DNA of 11,950 bases from an uncultured Bacillaceae bacterium (GTDB lineage Bacteria; Bacillota; Bacilli; Bacillales; Pradoshiaceae): NCBI GenBank assembly GCA_904501845.1, contig CAJGCH010000070.1:1-11950 (forward strand), in the 5' to 3' direction. The notes under the pieces are model-generated. The model did not search any database. It worked only from the letters and a program-made list of their open reading frames with translations, and had not been told where the DNA came from. The position numbers and the translations under genes are program-made. Within the stretch, counting starts at the first letter, position 1. Each line of letters opens with the position of its first letter. Positions 1 through 6,466 of the stretch are shown here, piece after piece.

Positions 1-1
1 C

Positions 2-121
2 GGCGGCATCAGTATCGACCCATACTGCAACTATGGAAGATCGGGCACGAAATTCGAAGAAATGGCTATGCATCGTCTCATGAACCATGATATGTATCCA
101 GAGAAGATTGACAATCGATAA
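2..121 (+). CDS. C-terminal end of an unrecognised protein (5' truncated)
   Basis: An open frame enters from the left edge and runs 39 codons to TAA. The visible tail begins GGISIDPYCNYGRSGTKFEE and ends MYPEKIDNR. It has no frame interruption, and a rho-independent terminator follows 11 bases after the stop, so it looks like the true 3' end of a gene. The composition is that of a soluble globular enzyme, with a single Cys and a glycine-containing YGRSGTKFE stretch. I do not recognise the family from this fragment, and no function is proposed. The rest of the gene lies upstream of the window. Confidence 0.7.
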   Translation, partial: GGISIDPYCNYGRSGTKFEEMAMHRLMNHDMYPEKIDNR

Positions 122-132
122 ACAGCGGCATT

Positions 133-154
133 GGCGGAGCTTGTCTCCGCTTTT
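133..154 (+). terminator. Rho-independent terminator of the truncated first gene
   Basis: The arms GCGGAG (134-139) and CTCCGC (145-150) enclose a 5-base loop. They are followed by TTTT, then GCTTTT, on the plus strand. The hairpin sits just behind the stop codon at 119-121. Confidence 0.75.
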
Positions 155-242
155 GCTTTTGGAGGGCTAAAATAATTATCGTCAGTCTAAAATCCAAAGG
201 ATTTAAGGCATATTTTCTCCTTCTCTCCTTAGATATAACAAA

Positions 243-272
243 AAAACCAACTCCTGGATTGGAATTGGTTTT
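243..272. terminator. A/T-flanked hairpin, candidate bidirectional terminator
   Basis: AAAACCAA (243-250) pairs with TTGGTTTT (265-272). An inner TCC/GGA extension sits around a 6-base loop, with one C-A mismatch between the stems. A-rich sequence lies on the left and T-rich on the right, so it could stop transcription from either side. It is not adjacent to an identifiable gene, so its client is unknown. Confidence 0.45.
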
Positions 273-570
273 ACGTTTGTTTGTAAAGCCGCCTTTGCCG
301 TTACATGATAAGAAAGTTTTAAACCACCACTTCAAAAAGTGGGTGTTCGCAATTATGTTCCTGCGTGTCCCCCATGTCTTCTAGACAGAGGCTTGTCATT
401 CCCATAAATTTTTAAAACTCCCTAATACAGCTTAAAGGTTAAAACTTAATTATGCTTCACGTACAACGCAGCTTGTATTAGTATCATACACTCTTCATCG
501 CCAATTAGCAATGGGATTTATGAACAAATAAATGGTTATTTGCAACGCATTTTCCATAGCTGGTATTATC

Positions 571-584
571 AGAGATATATCTCT
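571..584. repeat. 14-base perfect palindrome
   Basis: AGAGATATATCTCT is a perfect inverted repeat in otherwise plain AT-rich DNA. It could be an operator half of an unidentified promoter or a chance palindrome. No -10/-35 pair next to it convinced me. Confidence 0.3.
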
Positions 585-720
585 AAATTATGTTCTATCC
601 AAAACAAAACGTAAAACGGCATTCCTATAATCCTCTAATCACGGCTCATGAACGTTCCGTTGAAGTCAGCAACAGGATTGAGTATCACGGAAAAGTCAGC
701 AATACTATCACTTCTAATCT

Positions 721-751
721 AAACACCAATCATGCTGAATGGGTGTTTTTT
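721..751. terminator. Hairpin over the 3' end of the yfhF-like gene
   Basis: AAACACC (721-727) pairs with GGTGTTT (742-748). Partial pairing continues inside the loop. The run of T residues is on the plus-strand side (746-751). In the minus direction the stem is followed by only AGATTAG, so it is a poor intrinsic terminator for the operon that ends here. The left part of the hairpin lies beyond the stop codon and the rest inside the last codons. Confidence 0.4.
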
Positions 752-1644
752 ATCTGGCTTGAATGGATTTCTTCTAATGCCAGTTTCAATGTTGGATATA
801 AGAAGACAAATCCGGCTCGGATAAGGCGGCTTGGAGTGACCCAGCGGCTTTTTAATATCAATTCTGGCTCAGTTCGAATCGCGATTGCCCCTGCCTTTAT
901 CATCCACTCTGTAGCTGGCATACCGAATTTTACCCCCATTGTCTGCCTCAGCAGACGCATAAGCTCCTTGTTCGAGACAGGATTAGGAGAGCCGCAAATG
1001 AAGACGCCGCTTAAGTCCTTCCTTGATTCAATAAAACGGACGATTCTGTATAGGTCTTCGATATGAATCCAGCTAAACATCTGCTCGCCTGACCCTTGCT
1101 TTCCGCCCAGGCCGAATTTGACCAGGTTATGATAGACCGGAATCACGCCTCCATCCTTCCCTAAGGCAATTGTAATTCTAAGCGCCGCCTGTCTGGTTGA
1201 GGGCAGGTTAAAACTGAAAAACGTTTCTTCCCACCGCTTTCCCACTTTAACCGAAAAGCCCTCGCCTTCTTCCCCGTTATCCTCTGACATCGGACCATCC
1301 ATAGCGTCTCTGTAAATTGTAGCGGTACTTGAATTAATCCAAAGCGGCGGCGGATTTTTGCACTTTTCTATTGTTTCGCCAATGATGAGTGTCGTATCAA
1401 TTCTTGAATTCATGATTTCTTTCTTGTTTTTTTCATTATAACGGCAGTTGACCGATCTGCCGGCAAGGTTAATGACAAGCGCCGCCCCATCTATGGCTTC
1501 CAATATACGTTGCCGATCATGCCAATTAATATGGGGCTCTTGCCTGGATATGATGGCAATATCATACCCATCCTCGATAAATTTCCTCACGAAGTATTGC
1601 CCAATAAACCCTGTACCCCCTGCCAAAACAACCCTTTTTGACAT
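730..1644 (-). CDS. yfhF: TIGR01777/SDR39U1-type NAD(P)-binding epimerase-like protein (YfhF)
   Basis: A 304-residue atypical extended short-chain dehydrogenase/reductase of the YfcH/YfhF/SDR39U1 family. The Rossmann dinucleotide motif GGTGFIG is at residues 9-15. NLAG (59-62) follows strand beta-4, SSTATIY (105-111) carries the active-site Ser/Tyr region, and ALRITIALGKDGG and FSWIHIEDL are family signatures of the C-terminal half. The length is normal for the family (about 300). The ATG has GAGGAG at 1651-1656, six bases upstream. No enzymatic reaction is established for this family, so 'epimerase' is a fold label only. It is the third gene of the minus-strand unit, 40 bases after the second ATP-grasp gene and with no terminator between, so co-transcription is likely. 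Assignment to the family is secure; the role in this operon is inferred. Confidence 0.9.
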   Translation of the reverse strand: MSKRVVLAGGTGFIGQYFVRKFIEDGYDIAIISRQEPHINWHDRQRILEAIDGAALVINLAGRSVNCRYNEKNKKEIMNSRIDTTLIIGETIEKCKNPPPLWINSSTATIYRDAMDGPMSEDNGEEGEGFSVKVGKRWEETFFSFNLPSTRQAALRITIALGKDGGVIPVYHNLVKFGLGGKQGSGEQMFSWIHIEDLYRIVRFIESRKDLSGVFICGSPNPVSNKELMRLLRQTMGVKFGMPATEWMIKAGAIAIRTEPELILKSRWVTPSRLIRAGFVFLYPTLKLALEEIHSSQIKNTHSA

Positions 1645-1684
1645 TGAAATCTCCTCACTTTAGTTTTTGTTCATCCCCTACCCC

Positions 1685-2539
1685 CTATATTACCAAATTA
1701 TTCCTTATGTAACTCAGATATTTTTCCACAATGTTAATCTCATAATTCTGAATCAAAGTTCTCGTCCCCACTGCATCCTCAATCTCATTGAATAAGAACT
1801 CCCCATCTTCGTCGACCAAGAAATCAATGCCAACAAAATCAACCTTCATAATGGATAAGACATTCATGACTAATTGACGCTCCTGTTCGGAAAGAGAATA
1901 CGCTTCCGCCTTTCCTCCTAAGGAATAATTCGACTTAAAGCTGTCTGTTGAAGACCTCTTCACACAAGCTATGATTTCGCTGCCCATGCAAAAGGCGCGA
2001 ATATCGGTCCCCGGATTACTGCACATCTCCTGAATGAGAAGCTGCTCTCCCTCATAAGCAGTGACATAGGCAGCCAATTGCTCCTCATTGTCAATCCTAT
2101 GCACTTCATTGCCGCCATGACCAGAGATTGTCTTCAATATGAGGGGGTAATTCATCCCATGATTCTCCCAGTCTGACAGCTCGAACATAGTCTTGACCGA
2201 CCTTATGCCGTGAGCATTAATGAGCTGATGGGTTTTCGCCTTGTCATTGCATACATTCGTCACGGCTGAAGAATTAAATACTCTGCATCCCATCAGCTCA
2301 AGCTGCAAAGCAATGCGGCTGTTCCGGCTACGGTTTATCGCAAAGTCGGGCGGAGTATTCCATCTTTCGCTTCCATACTGGATAAATAAACGGCCTTCTT
2401 CAGAACCAAGGGCAATCAGATCGGTCAAAACAAGCCGGATGACCATCCCGTGGTCTGGCGCTTCTTCGATAAAACGTTCAGCAAACCATCGATTTTTCTC
2501 ATAATCTTCTCGTGTATAAAGGATGATTCCTTTCTTCAT
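1685..2539 (-). CDS. RimK-like ATP-grasp ligase, second of a tandem pair
   Basis: A 284-residue ATP-grasp protein of the RimK/LysX-like type, a class that joins a carboxylate to an amine through an acyl-phosphate. Residues 1-90 form the N-terminal substrate domain. The ATP-grasp core shows NDK (K100), LILK (K136), a glycine-rich loop SGHGG (139-143), IQE (E171), TDIR (178-181), VGID (D239) and FNEIED (250-255). The last motif differs from the usual E-x-N metal site: the Asn position is Glu254. It aligns along its whole length with the neighbouring gene at 2536-3435 (for example PPDFAINRSRNSRIALQLE against RPDFVLFLDKDIRLARQLE), so the two look like an old duplication. Its ATG overlaps the upstream stop as ATGA, which implies translational coupling; the ribosome binding site (GGTGGGG) is otherwise weak. 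Substrate unknown. Confidence 0.85.
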   Translation of the reverse strand: MKKGIILYTREDYEKNRWFAERFIEEAPDHGMVIRLVLTDLIALGSEEGRLFIQYGSERWNTPPDFAINRSRNSRIALQLELMGCRVFNSSAVTNVCNDKAKTHQLINAHGIRSVKTMFELSDWENHGMNYPLILKTISGHGGNEVHRIDNEEQLAAYVTAYEGEQLLIQEMCSNPGTDIRAFCMGSEIIACVKRSSTDSFKSNYSLGGKAEAYSLSEQERQLVMNVLSIMKVDFVGIDFLVDEDGEFLFNEIEDAVGTRTLIQNYEINIVEKYLSYIRNNLVI

Positions 2540-3435
2540 TGCCCCACCGCCTGGATGATATGGTCAAAAATAGCCTCAGTTACGTCGATTCCTGTGCAAT
2601 CATATATATTTTTAATATGGGCATTAGAGTTTATCTCGCATAAAACCGGATTGCCATCCTCCCCGAATAACAAGTCAACCCCGGAAAAATCAGCCCCGAC
2701 TTGCTCGCTTGCGGCTATCGCCATTGCACTGAAAGCGGGTGATGGCTCAAATGGTCTCATTATACCTCCATTCGTCACATTCGCTCTGAAATCAGTCTCC
2801 GAGACCCTCATCATTGCGGCAATCACTTTGCCGCCAACAACATGAATTCTCACATCTCGGCCTGCACTGCTTTCCATAAATTCCTGATACAAATGAGGCA
2901 CATAGAGCAGCCCCTTTCTCCTGGCCGCCAATTCCTCCCGATTACGGACCAAGTAAACCTGTTCACCAAATGAACCGTACGCCTCCTTGATTACCATCGG
3001 ATAGGAAAGCTCATGCTCGATTCTGTTAATGAAGGAATCATCCTGCTCCTTCGTTCCTTCAAACATAAGCGGGGCAAGAATCGTTTTCGGCATGCGTATT
3101 CCCTTGCCGGCGAGTGCTTGGAAGGTCGCCGTTTTGTCATCACAGACTTCAATCACATCCGCTCGGTTAAATAATCGAAACCCTTGCTGCTCAAGCTGTC
3201 TTGCCAGGCGGATGTCCTTATCCAGGAACAAGACAAAGTCAGGTCGTTCAATATTGCCATTCCATTTCACAACTGCTTGTCCGCCCTCCATTACGCTCAT
3301 TAATTCATGATTCGCAACGAGTTCAAGAGAGAGGCCCTTCCTCTTTGCAGTCTGCCGATACCAATCATGAATTTCATGAAACTTAGCCGAATTCAAACCG
3401 CCATTGTAGACTAGCCATCCTATTTGTTTTGCCAT
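2536..3435 (-). CDS. RimK-like ATP-grasp ligase, first of a tandem pair
   Basis: A 299-residue RimK-family ATP-grasp ligase with the full canonical core. It shows CDDK (K101), PMVIK (K150), glycine-rich loop YGSFGEQV (153-160), YQEF (E185), GRDVRIHVVGGKVIAAMMR (192-210), FRANVTNGG, SGVD (D254) and CEINSNAHI (E267 and N269 as metal ligands). RimK, LysX and related enzymes add amino acids such as glutamate to peptide or carrier-protein ends, and this one should do comparable chemistry in the cytosol. No partner peptide or LysW-like carrier is encoded nearby. The ATG has AAGGAGT at 3443-3449, seven bases upstream, and an extended -10 promoter follows at 3473-3481, making this the first gene of the operon. 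The stop overlaps the start of the next ligase by four bases. Family assignment is firm; the specificity is open. Confidence 0.88.
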   Translation of the reverse strand: MAKQIGWLVYNGGLNSAKFHEIHDWYRQTAKRKGLSLELVANHELMSVMEGGQAVVKWNGNIERPDFVLFLDKDIRLARQLEQQGFRLFNRADVIEVCDDKTATFQALAGKGIRMPKTILAPLMFEGTKEQDDSFINRIEHELSYPMVIKEAYGSFGEQVYLVRNREELAARRKGLLYVPHLYQEFMESSAGRDVRIHVVGGKVIAAMMRVSETDFRANVTNGGIMRPFEPSPAFSAMAIAASEQVGADFSGVDLLFGEDGNPVLCEINSNAHIKNIYDCTGIDVTEAIFDHIIQAVGQ

Positions 3436-3472
3436 ATGTATTACTCCTTATGTACTTCCTTCATTTTTGTCC

Positions 3473-3481
3473 ATTATACCA
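3473..3481 (-). promoter_or_regulatory. Extended -10 promoter of the ATP-grasp operon
   Basis: The minus strand reads TGGTATAAT, a perfect -10 with the TGn extension. No good -35 lies 16-18 bases upstream, which fits extended -10 promoters. It is 38 bases before the ATG of the first ligase. Confidence 0.65.
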
Positions 3482-3515
3482 AATGAACGAAACAAGTTAC
3501 CGTTCCCCCCTTTTC

Positions 3516-3544
3516 TTCATATGCTTTGAGCAGCAATCTATACT
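3516..3544 (+). promoter_or_regulatory. SigA-type promoter of the YqcI/YcgG gene
   Basis: TTCATA (3516-3521) and TATACT (3539-3544) are spaced by 17 bases. Transcription would start near 3551 and give a leader of under 20 bases, just enough for the GAGGTG ribosome binding site. The -35 is imperfect. It is divergent from the ATP-grasp promoter, and the two share about 60 bases of control DNA. Confidence 0.5.
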
Positions 3545-3567
3545 AACCATCTTTGAGGTGCACTGTC

Positions 3568-4320
3568 ATGAGTGAGAAATCAGTCCATGTTTATATGCGT
3601 GAAGATATTGAAAACGGGTCCCGTATTCCCGAATGGGGCAAAAAAGCTTACGAGCATTGGCATGCCATTGTAGCCAACCCTCATTTTCCTTGTCATTTTG
3701 GCGTACAGGCAGAACGAGCTGGTCATCTGCGCTACTGCTTCGCGGAGGAACACGAATATGCTCACATCCCGGAGGCTTTAATTCAATTCCTTGCCACCTC
3801 AAATTCTTATCCAGCTATCCGGCACGCTCTCGTTCTCTTCGTGAAGCCCGGGGATTCCTGGAAAGATTATAGCGACTACCATAACCAATTCTGGGAAGTC
3901 CTTGACTATTTGCATAAACATGACCCGGCACCTTGGCCTGAGGAGATTCCGCTTGACCCTGATGACCCATTATGGGAATTTTCCTTTGGGGGTGAGCCCA
4001 TATTCGTTTCAGGAAATGCCCCGATATATGAAAAGCATATTACAAGAAATGTCGGCCCCTGCCTCGTACTGATATTTCAGCCTCGCCGCATCTTCCGGGA
4101 TATCAGCCAAGAGACCGCCCATGGGAAACGGGTCATTAATGCTATACGGCACAAGGTTGAGGAGATTGAGCAGCTTCCAATCCATCCGGATTTAGGAGCT
4201 TACGGGGACAAGGAAAAGCGAGAATGGAAGCAATATATGATTACAGATGATAACGAACCGGTGATTCGAAAATGTCCGCTAAGCGGTAAACTAAACAAAA
4301 ACAGACCGTCAACGGAATAA
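3568..4320 (+). CDS. YqcI/YcgG family FPC/CPF-motif protein, possible haem-dependent N-oxygenase
   Basis: A 250-residue protein of the YqcI/YcgG family (PF08892). The defining FPC motif is at residues 40-42 (NPHFPCHFG). Further conserved-looking blocks are YHNQFWEVLDYLH (104-116), FSFGGEPIFVSGNAP (138-152) and LVLIFQPRRIF (166-176). The family contains GntA, a non-P450 haem-dependent enzyme that N-hydroxylates a guanidine-bearing amino acid in guanitoxin synthesis, so oxidation of a nitrogen group is a reasonable hypothesis. It is not shown here. The start chosen is the ATG at 3568, because GAGGTG (3555-3560) is seven bases before it; an in-frame TTG at 3553 would overlap that site. It is divergent from the ATP-grasp operon, which makes a shared pathway possible. 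Family assignment good, function tentative. Confidence 0.82.
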   Translation: MSEKSVHVYMREDIENGSRIPEWGKKAYEHWHAIVANPHFPCHFGVQAERAGHLRYCFAEEHEYAHIPEALIQFLATSNSYPAIRHALVLFVKPGDSWKDYSDYHNQFWEVLDYLHKHDPAPWPEEIPLDPDDPLWEFSFGGEPIFVSGNAPIYEKHITRNVGPCLVLIFQPRRIFRDISQETAHGKRVINAIRHKVEEIEQLPIHPDLGAYGDKEKREWKQYMITDDNEPVIRKCPLSGKLNKNRPSTE

Positions 4321-4340
4321 AGCGGCGGTCTGTTCATTTC
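4300..4340. terminator. Bidirectional terminator between the YqcI/YcgG and SRAP genes
   Basis: ACAGACCG (4301-4308) pairs with CGGTCTGT (4326-4333), and an extra A/T pair closes the base. On the minus strand the hairpin is followed by TTTTTGTTT, a good tail for the SRAP gene that stops at 4404. On the plus strand the tail is only TTCATTTC. The left arm lies within the last codons of the YqcI/YcgG gene. Confidence 0.7.
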
Positions 4341-4403
4341 AGTACATATCTATGGATGGAGGCAGAATAATCATTCCCTTCATCCTTTCCTTTTACTGCT
4401 ATC

Positions 4404-5078
4404 TTACCCGATTCGTTCAATCAGATTTGCTGAGTTGTTTTTCGGAGAATTGACCTCTTTGGATACTTCGAATATATCCATCATCCCGGACTGACATGGC
4501 GTCAATAACTTGTCCAATAGATTTGTGTCATGAAGACCCGGATCAAGCCAAAGCTTCTCATCCTCTTGCTTGAGGATGACAGGCATTCGCTCATGAACAG
4601 AGGAAACGGCTTCATTTGCCTTGGTCGTGATGATGGTACAGGAGTGGATAAGCTTTCCTTCTTGCGACCTCCAAGATTCCCATAGTCCCGCAAAACCGAA
4701 AGGCTCATCTGATTTGAGCTTGATGCAAAACGGCCTTTTCTCTTCCCCGGCCTTTCTCCATTCATAGAAGGCATTGGCGACAATCAAGCATCGATGCTTT
4801 TGATAAGCATTCTTGAAGCTTCGCTTTTCGCTCAAGCTTTCAGCACGTGCATTAATCATTTTGTAACCAATGCTTTCGTCCTTTGCCCAAGAAGGAATAA
4901 AACCCCAGCGCAAATAACCCAACCGTTTTTTTGAGCCATCATTAATAACAGCCAGCACCTGTTGTGATGGAGCAATATTATAGCTCACCTCGTAGTCCTC
5001 TTCAGCAATTGCGGCCTCGATTCCAAACCGCTTAATAAGCGTTTCATACGTTGAAAACAATGTAAACCTTCCGCACAT
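4404..5078 (-). CDS. SRAP (SOS response-associated peptidase) family protein, YedK/HMCES type
   Basis: A 224-residue SRAP protein. The family shields abasic sites in single-stranded DNA by forming a covalent thiazolidine crosslink through the Cys exposed after removal of Met1. The sequence begins MCGRF, so Cys2 is present. Other active-site blocks are YNIAPSQ (N34), MINARAE (74-80), NAFYEW (E106) and VHERMPVIL (H162). DNA-binding tracts such as LRWGFIPSWA (56-65) are intact, and the length is standard. The C-terminal VSKEVNSPKNNS region matches the usual family ending. The ATG has AGGTG about six bases upstream, and an extended -10 (TGCTATAAT) lies at 5099-5107. No LexA-type operator is seen, so SOS control is not supported here. 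Bacillus subtilis has several such paralogues, and the exact orthologue is not assigned. Confidence 0.93.
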   Translation of the reverse strand: MCGRFTLFSTYETLIKRFGIEAAIAEEDYEVSYNIAPSQQVLAVINDGSKKRLGYLRWGFIPSWAKDESIGYKMINARAESLSEKRSFKNAYQKHRCLIVANAFYEWRKAGEEKRPFCIKLKSDEPFGFAGLWESWRSQEGKLIHSCTIITTKANEAVSSVHERMPVILKQEDEKLWLDPGLHDTNLLDKLLTPCQSGMMDIFEVSKEVNSPKNNSANLIERIG

Positions 5079-5098
5079 AGAATCACCTCTTTGCCTTC

Positions 5099-5107
5099 AT
5101 TATAGCA
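5099..5107 (-). promoter_or_regulatory. Extended -10 promoter of the SRAP gene
   Basis: The minus strand reads TGCTATAAT. It has a perfect -10 and a TGn extension but no recognisable -35. It lies about 20 bases before the start codon of the gene, leaving a short leader with the ribosome binding site. Confidence 0.6.
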
Positions 5108-5133
5108 GTGTCAGCAAACTTTCCCTAACAAGC

Positions 5134-5156
5134 AAAAAAGCCCCGTCAGGAGCTTT
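5134..5156 (-). terminator. Terminator of the CotF-like gene
   Basis: On the minus strand AAAGCTCC and GGGGCTTT flank a TGAC loop (one T-G pair), followed by a run of six T residues. It begins four bases after the stop codon. Confidence 0.85.
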
Positions 5157-5159
5157 ATA

Positions 5160-5645
5160 CTAATACTTCATATCAATGGCTTTATTCGCATTCTTGACAT
5201 CATTGTCAATCAGCTTCTTCATATCATAAGCAGGATACAGCCCATTTTTGCTCATAAAGCTGAAGATTTGGGCATGAAGGTCTATCATTCCATTTAGCTG
5301 GTTAACCAATGTCCTCCTCAAAACCGGTGTTGCGGTCTCCGTAATGGCAATCGCATATGTTCGAATGAGTGTTTTTACTGGTATCAGGATATTCCCTGCG
5401 TAATACCCCACTCCCAGGCTATCCCGCTGCTCATCTTCCGTTCTTGTTGGCGCTTTCGGGAAGAAAACGAGCAAATCCTTTATATATCGCTGTAAAACCT
5501 TAATGGTCGCGGTATATAAATTCTTTAATTCCTGGTTCGGTACATTACCGACTTCCTTCTTCAATGTCATTAGCATATTGGATTCCATTGCGACTAATTC
5601 ATGAAGTTCAAGTGTCTCATGATAAGCCAGTGAGCCATTGCTCAT
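5160..5645 (-). CDS. Spore coat protein CotF-like
   Basis: A mostly helical protein of 161 residues resembling the coat protein F family (PF07875). The typical HETLELHELVA opening is at residues 9-19, followed by a run of long amphipathic helices (LKNLYTATIKVLQRYIKDLL, then the QLNGMIDLHAQIFSFMS region). The family belongs to the spore coat or is made during sporulation. The start is a choice between GTG at 5654 (164 aa) and ATG at 5645. I prefer ATG because the GAGAGG site is only two bases from the GTG but about eleven from the ATG, and because MSNGSLAYHE is a natural beginning. It is separated by strong terminators from both neighbours, so it is a single-gene unit. No clear sporulation sigma-factor promoter could be fixed, although ATATG-containing sequence around 5689-5693 is suggestive. 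Confidence 0.8.
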   Translation of the reverse strand: MSNGSLAYHETLELHELVAMESNMLMTLKKEVGNVPNQELKNLYTATIKVLQRYIKDLLVFFPKAPTRTEDEQRDSLGVGYYAGNILIPVKTLIRTYAIAITETATPVLRRTLVNQLNGMIDLHAQIFSFMSKNGLYPAYDMKKLIDNDVKNANKAIDMKY

Positions 5646-5728
5646 TCCATCCACTTCCTCTCAGGGGGGTGTCATCATCCCCTACAGCATATGTAGAAGC
5701 GGCTTGTCACTTGACTAATCCATTACTA

Positions 5729-5763
5729 GAAAAAAGCACCTGTCCAAGGACTGCGACAGGTGC
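5729..5763 (-). terminator. Strong terminator of the PgpA/LtrC-like gene
   Basis: GCACCTGTC (5736-5744) pairs perfectly with GACAGGTGC (5755-5763), a 9-bp stem. In the minus direction it is followed by a T run (plus-strand A run 5730-5735). It starts ten bases after the stop codon. Confidence 0.9.
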
Positions 5764-5772
5764 ATGTTCCCA

Positions 5773-6333
5773 TCAGCCAATCATTTCTTCATGATCAATG
5801 TCCTTGATTTCTTTTGCGGGCAGTGCCTCCTCCTGATCCCGCTGGCGATGCGCCAATCTCGAGGCAGCGCTGGCGGCAACAGCTGCCACTAGGTCATCAA
5901 GAAACGTATTGACTCCGGTTCCTTCCTTCTTCGTATCCAGATACCTGATAATGCCAATTTTATTTTTGTCCAAATGGCCAAAAGTGGTCACACCGATGCT
6001 GCCATAACCAAGGACAGCTCCAAAGGCAATCGTTTCATCAACTCCAAATAACGGCTCGTCTGATTCGACGATGGACTGCAAGGGTTCAGACAACATCTTT
6101 TTCTCTGCCAGCATATCAAGCTCGACGCCAACAAGAATGGCATGCTGAATCTCCCTTTTCATGAGGACACGCTCGACACTATAGACACAATCCTCCATTG
6201 AGAGGTTTTCGTTATAGGGTAATTGCATTTGATATACAATTTTCGCAATAGACTCGATACTGACTCCCCGATTATGTAATGCCTGCTTAGTGGCCTCTGT
6301 TACGCTTTTACTGTGAACATGCACTTTTTTCAT
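5773..6333 (-). CDS. yutG: Phosphatidylglycerophosphatase A-related protein (YutG/LtrC-like)
   Basis: A 186-residue protein of the PgpA family (PF04608). Family features are the acidic pair in FGVDE (D99, E100), the glycine-rich stretch GAVLGYGSIG (105-114) and VNTFLDDLVAAVAAS (141-155) with D146 and D147. Gram-positive members such as Listeria LtrC and Bacillus YutG lack the strongly membrane-spanning layout of Escherichia coli PgpA. Their proposed role is dephosphorylating phosphatidylglycerophosphate or a related lipid phosphate, and this is not certain. The start is the ATG at 6333 with AAGGAG about nine bases upstream. The longer reading from 6366 is rejected because its ATG lies inside the TATAAT of the promoter at 6365-6373. 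It is divergent from yjcH. Confidence 0.82.
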   Translation of the reverse strand: MKKVHVHSKSVTEATKQALHNRGVSIESIAKIVYQMQLPYNENLSMEDCVYSVERVLMKREIQHAILVGVELDMLAEKKMLSEPLQSIVESDEPLFGVDETIAFGAVLGYGSIGVTTFGHLDKNKIGIIRYLDTKKEGTGVNTFLDDLVAAVAASAASRLAHRQRDQEEALPAKEIKDIDHEEMIG

Positions 6334-6364
6334 ATACTCTTTACTCCTTTTTACACTTTCTATC

Positions 6365-6373
6365 ATTATACCA
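6365..6373 (-). promoter_or_regulatory. Extended -10 promoter of the yutG-like gene
   Basis: The minus strand reads TGGTATAAT, identical to the ATP-grasp operon promoter. The spacing to the ATG at 6333 (31 bases) leaves room for a leader with the AAGGAG site. The position decides the start codon of this gene. Confidence 0.65.
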
Positions 6374-6425
6374 TTTTATATTCAGACCATTTAGAATTCG
6401 CACATATAATAAATCTTCCATCTTA

Positions 6426-6434
6426 TGCTAGAAT
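6426..6434 (+). promoter_or_regulatory. Extended -10 promoter of yjcH
   Basis: TGCTAGAAT reads as a TGn extension plus TAGAAT (five of six bases of the -10 consensus). The -35 region is AT-rich without a match. The start of transcription near 6441 would leave a leader of about 26 bases with GAGGTG at 6455-6460. Confidence 0.5.
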
Positions 6435-6466
6435 AGACATGTATACGATTACACGAGGTGATATGA

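Larger units (their letters stand above)
155..729. other. Gene-poor, hairpin-rich intergenic region, possibly decayed insertion
   Basis: About 575 bases have no ORF with a convincing start, ribosome binding site or family. The frames that are open here read like translated noise. Several structured elements are visible: an A/T-flanked hairpin at 243-272, CCACTT/AAGTGG at 327-342, a TGTCT/AGACA hairpin at 370-391, and a 14-base perfect palindrome (AGAGATATATCTCT) at 571-584. AAGTCAGCAA also occurs twice (664-673 and 693-702 approximately). On the minus strand, a frame across roughly 418-346 reads YGNDKPLSRRHGGHAGT before a stop and has broken flanking frames, as expected of gene remains. A degraded IS200/IS605-type end is one explanation, but no transposase can be recognised. 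Confidence 0.4.

Noticed and set aside
78..335. Minus-strand ORF of 85 codons
   Set aside because: It crosses the end and terminator of the plus-strand gene at 2-121, has lysine- and arginine-rich noise-like composition, and has no plausible ribosome binding site.
590..1066. Plus-strand ORF of 158 codons
   Set aside because: It lies antisense to the yfhF-like gene over most of its length, has no ribosome binding site and no family resemblance. The minus-strand protein has complete family motifs.
3566..3802. Minus-strand ORFs antisense to the YqcI/YcgG gene
   Set aside because: They have no ribosome binding sites or recognisable motifs, and the plus-strand gene shows the family FPC motif.
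5646..5654. GTG start giving a longer CotF-like protein
   Set aside because: The only Shine-Dalgarno-like sequence is two bases away, too close to use; the ATG at 5645 is better placed.
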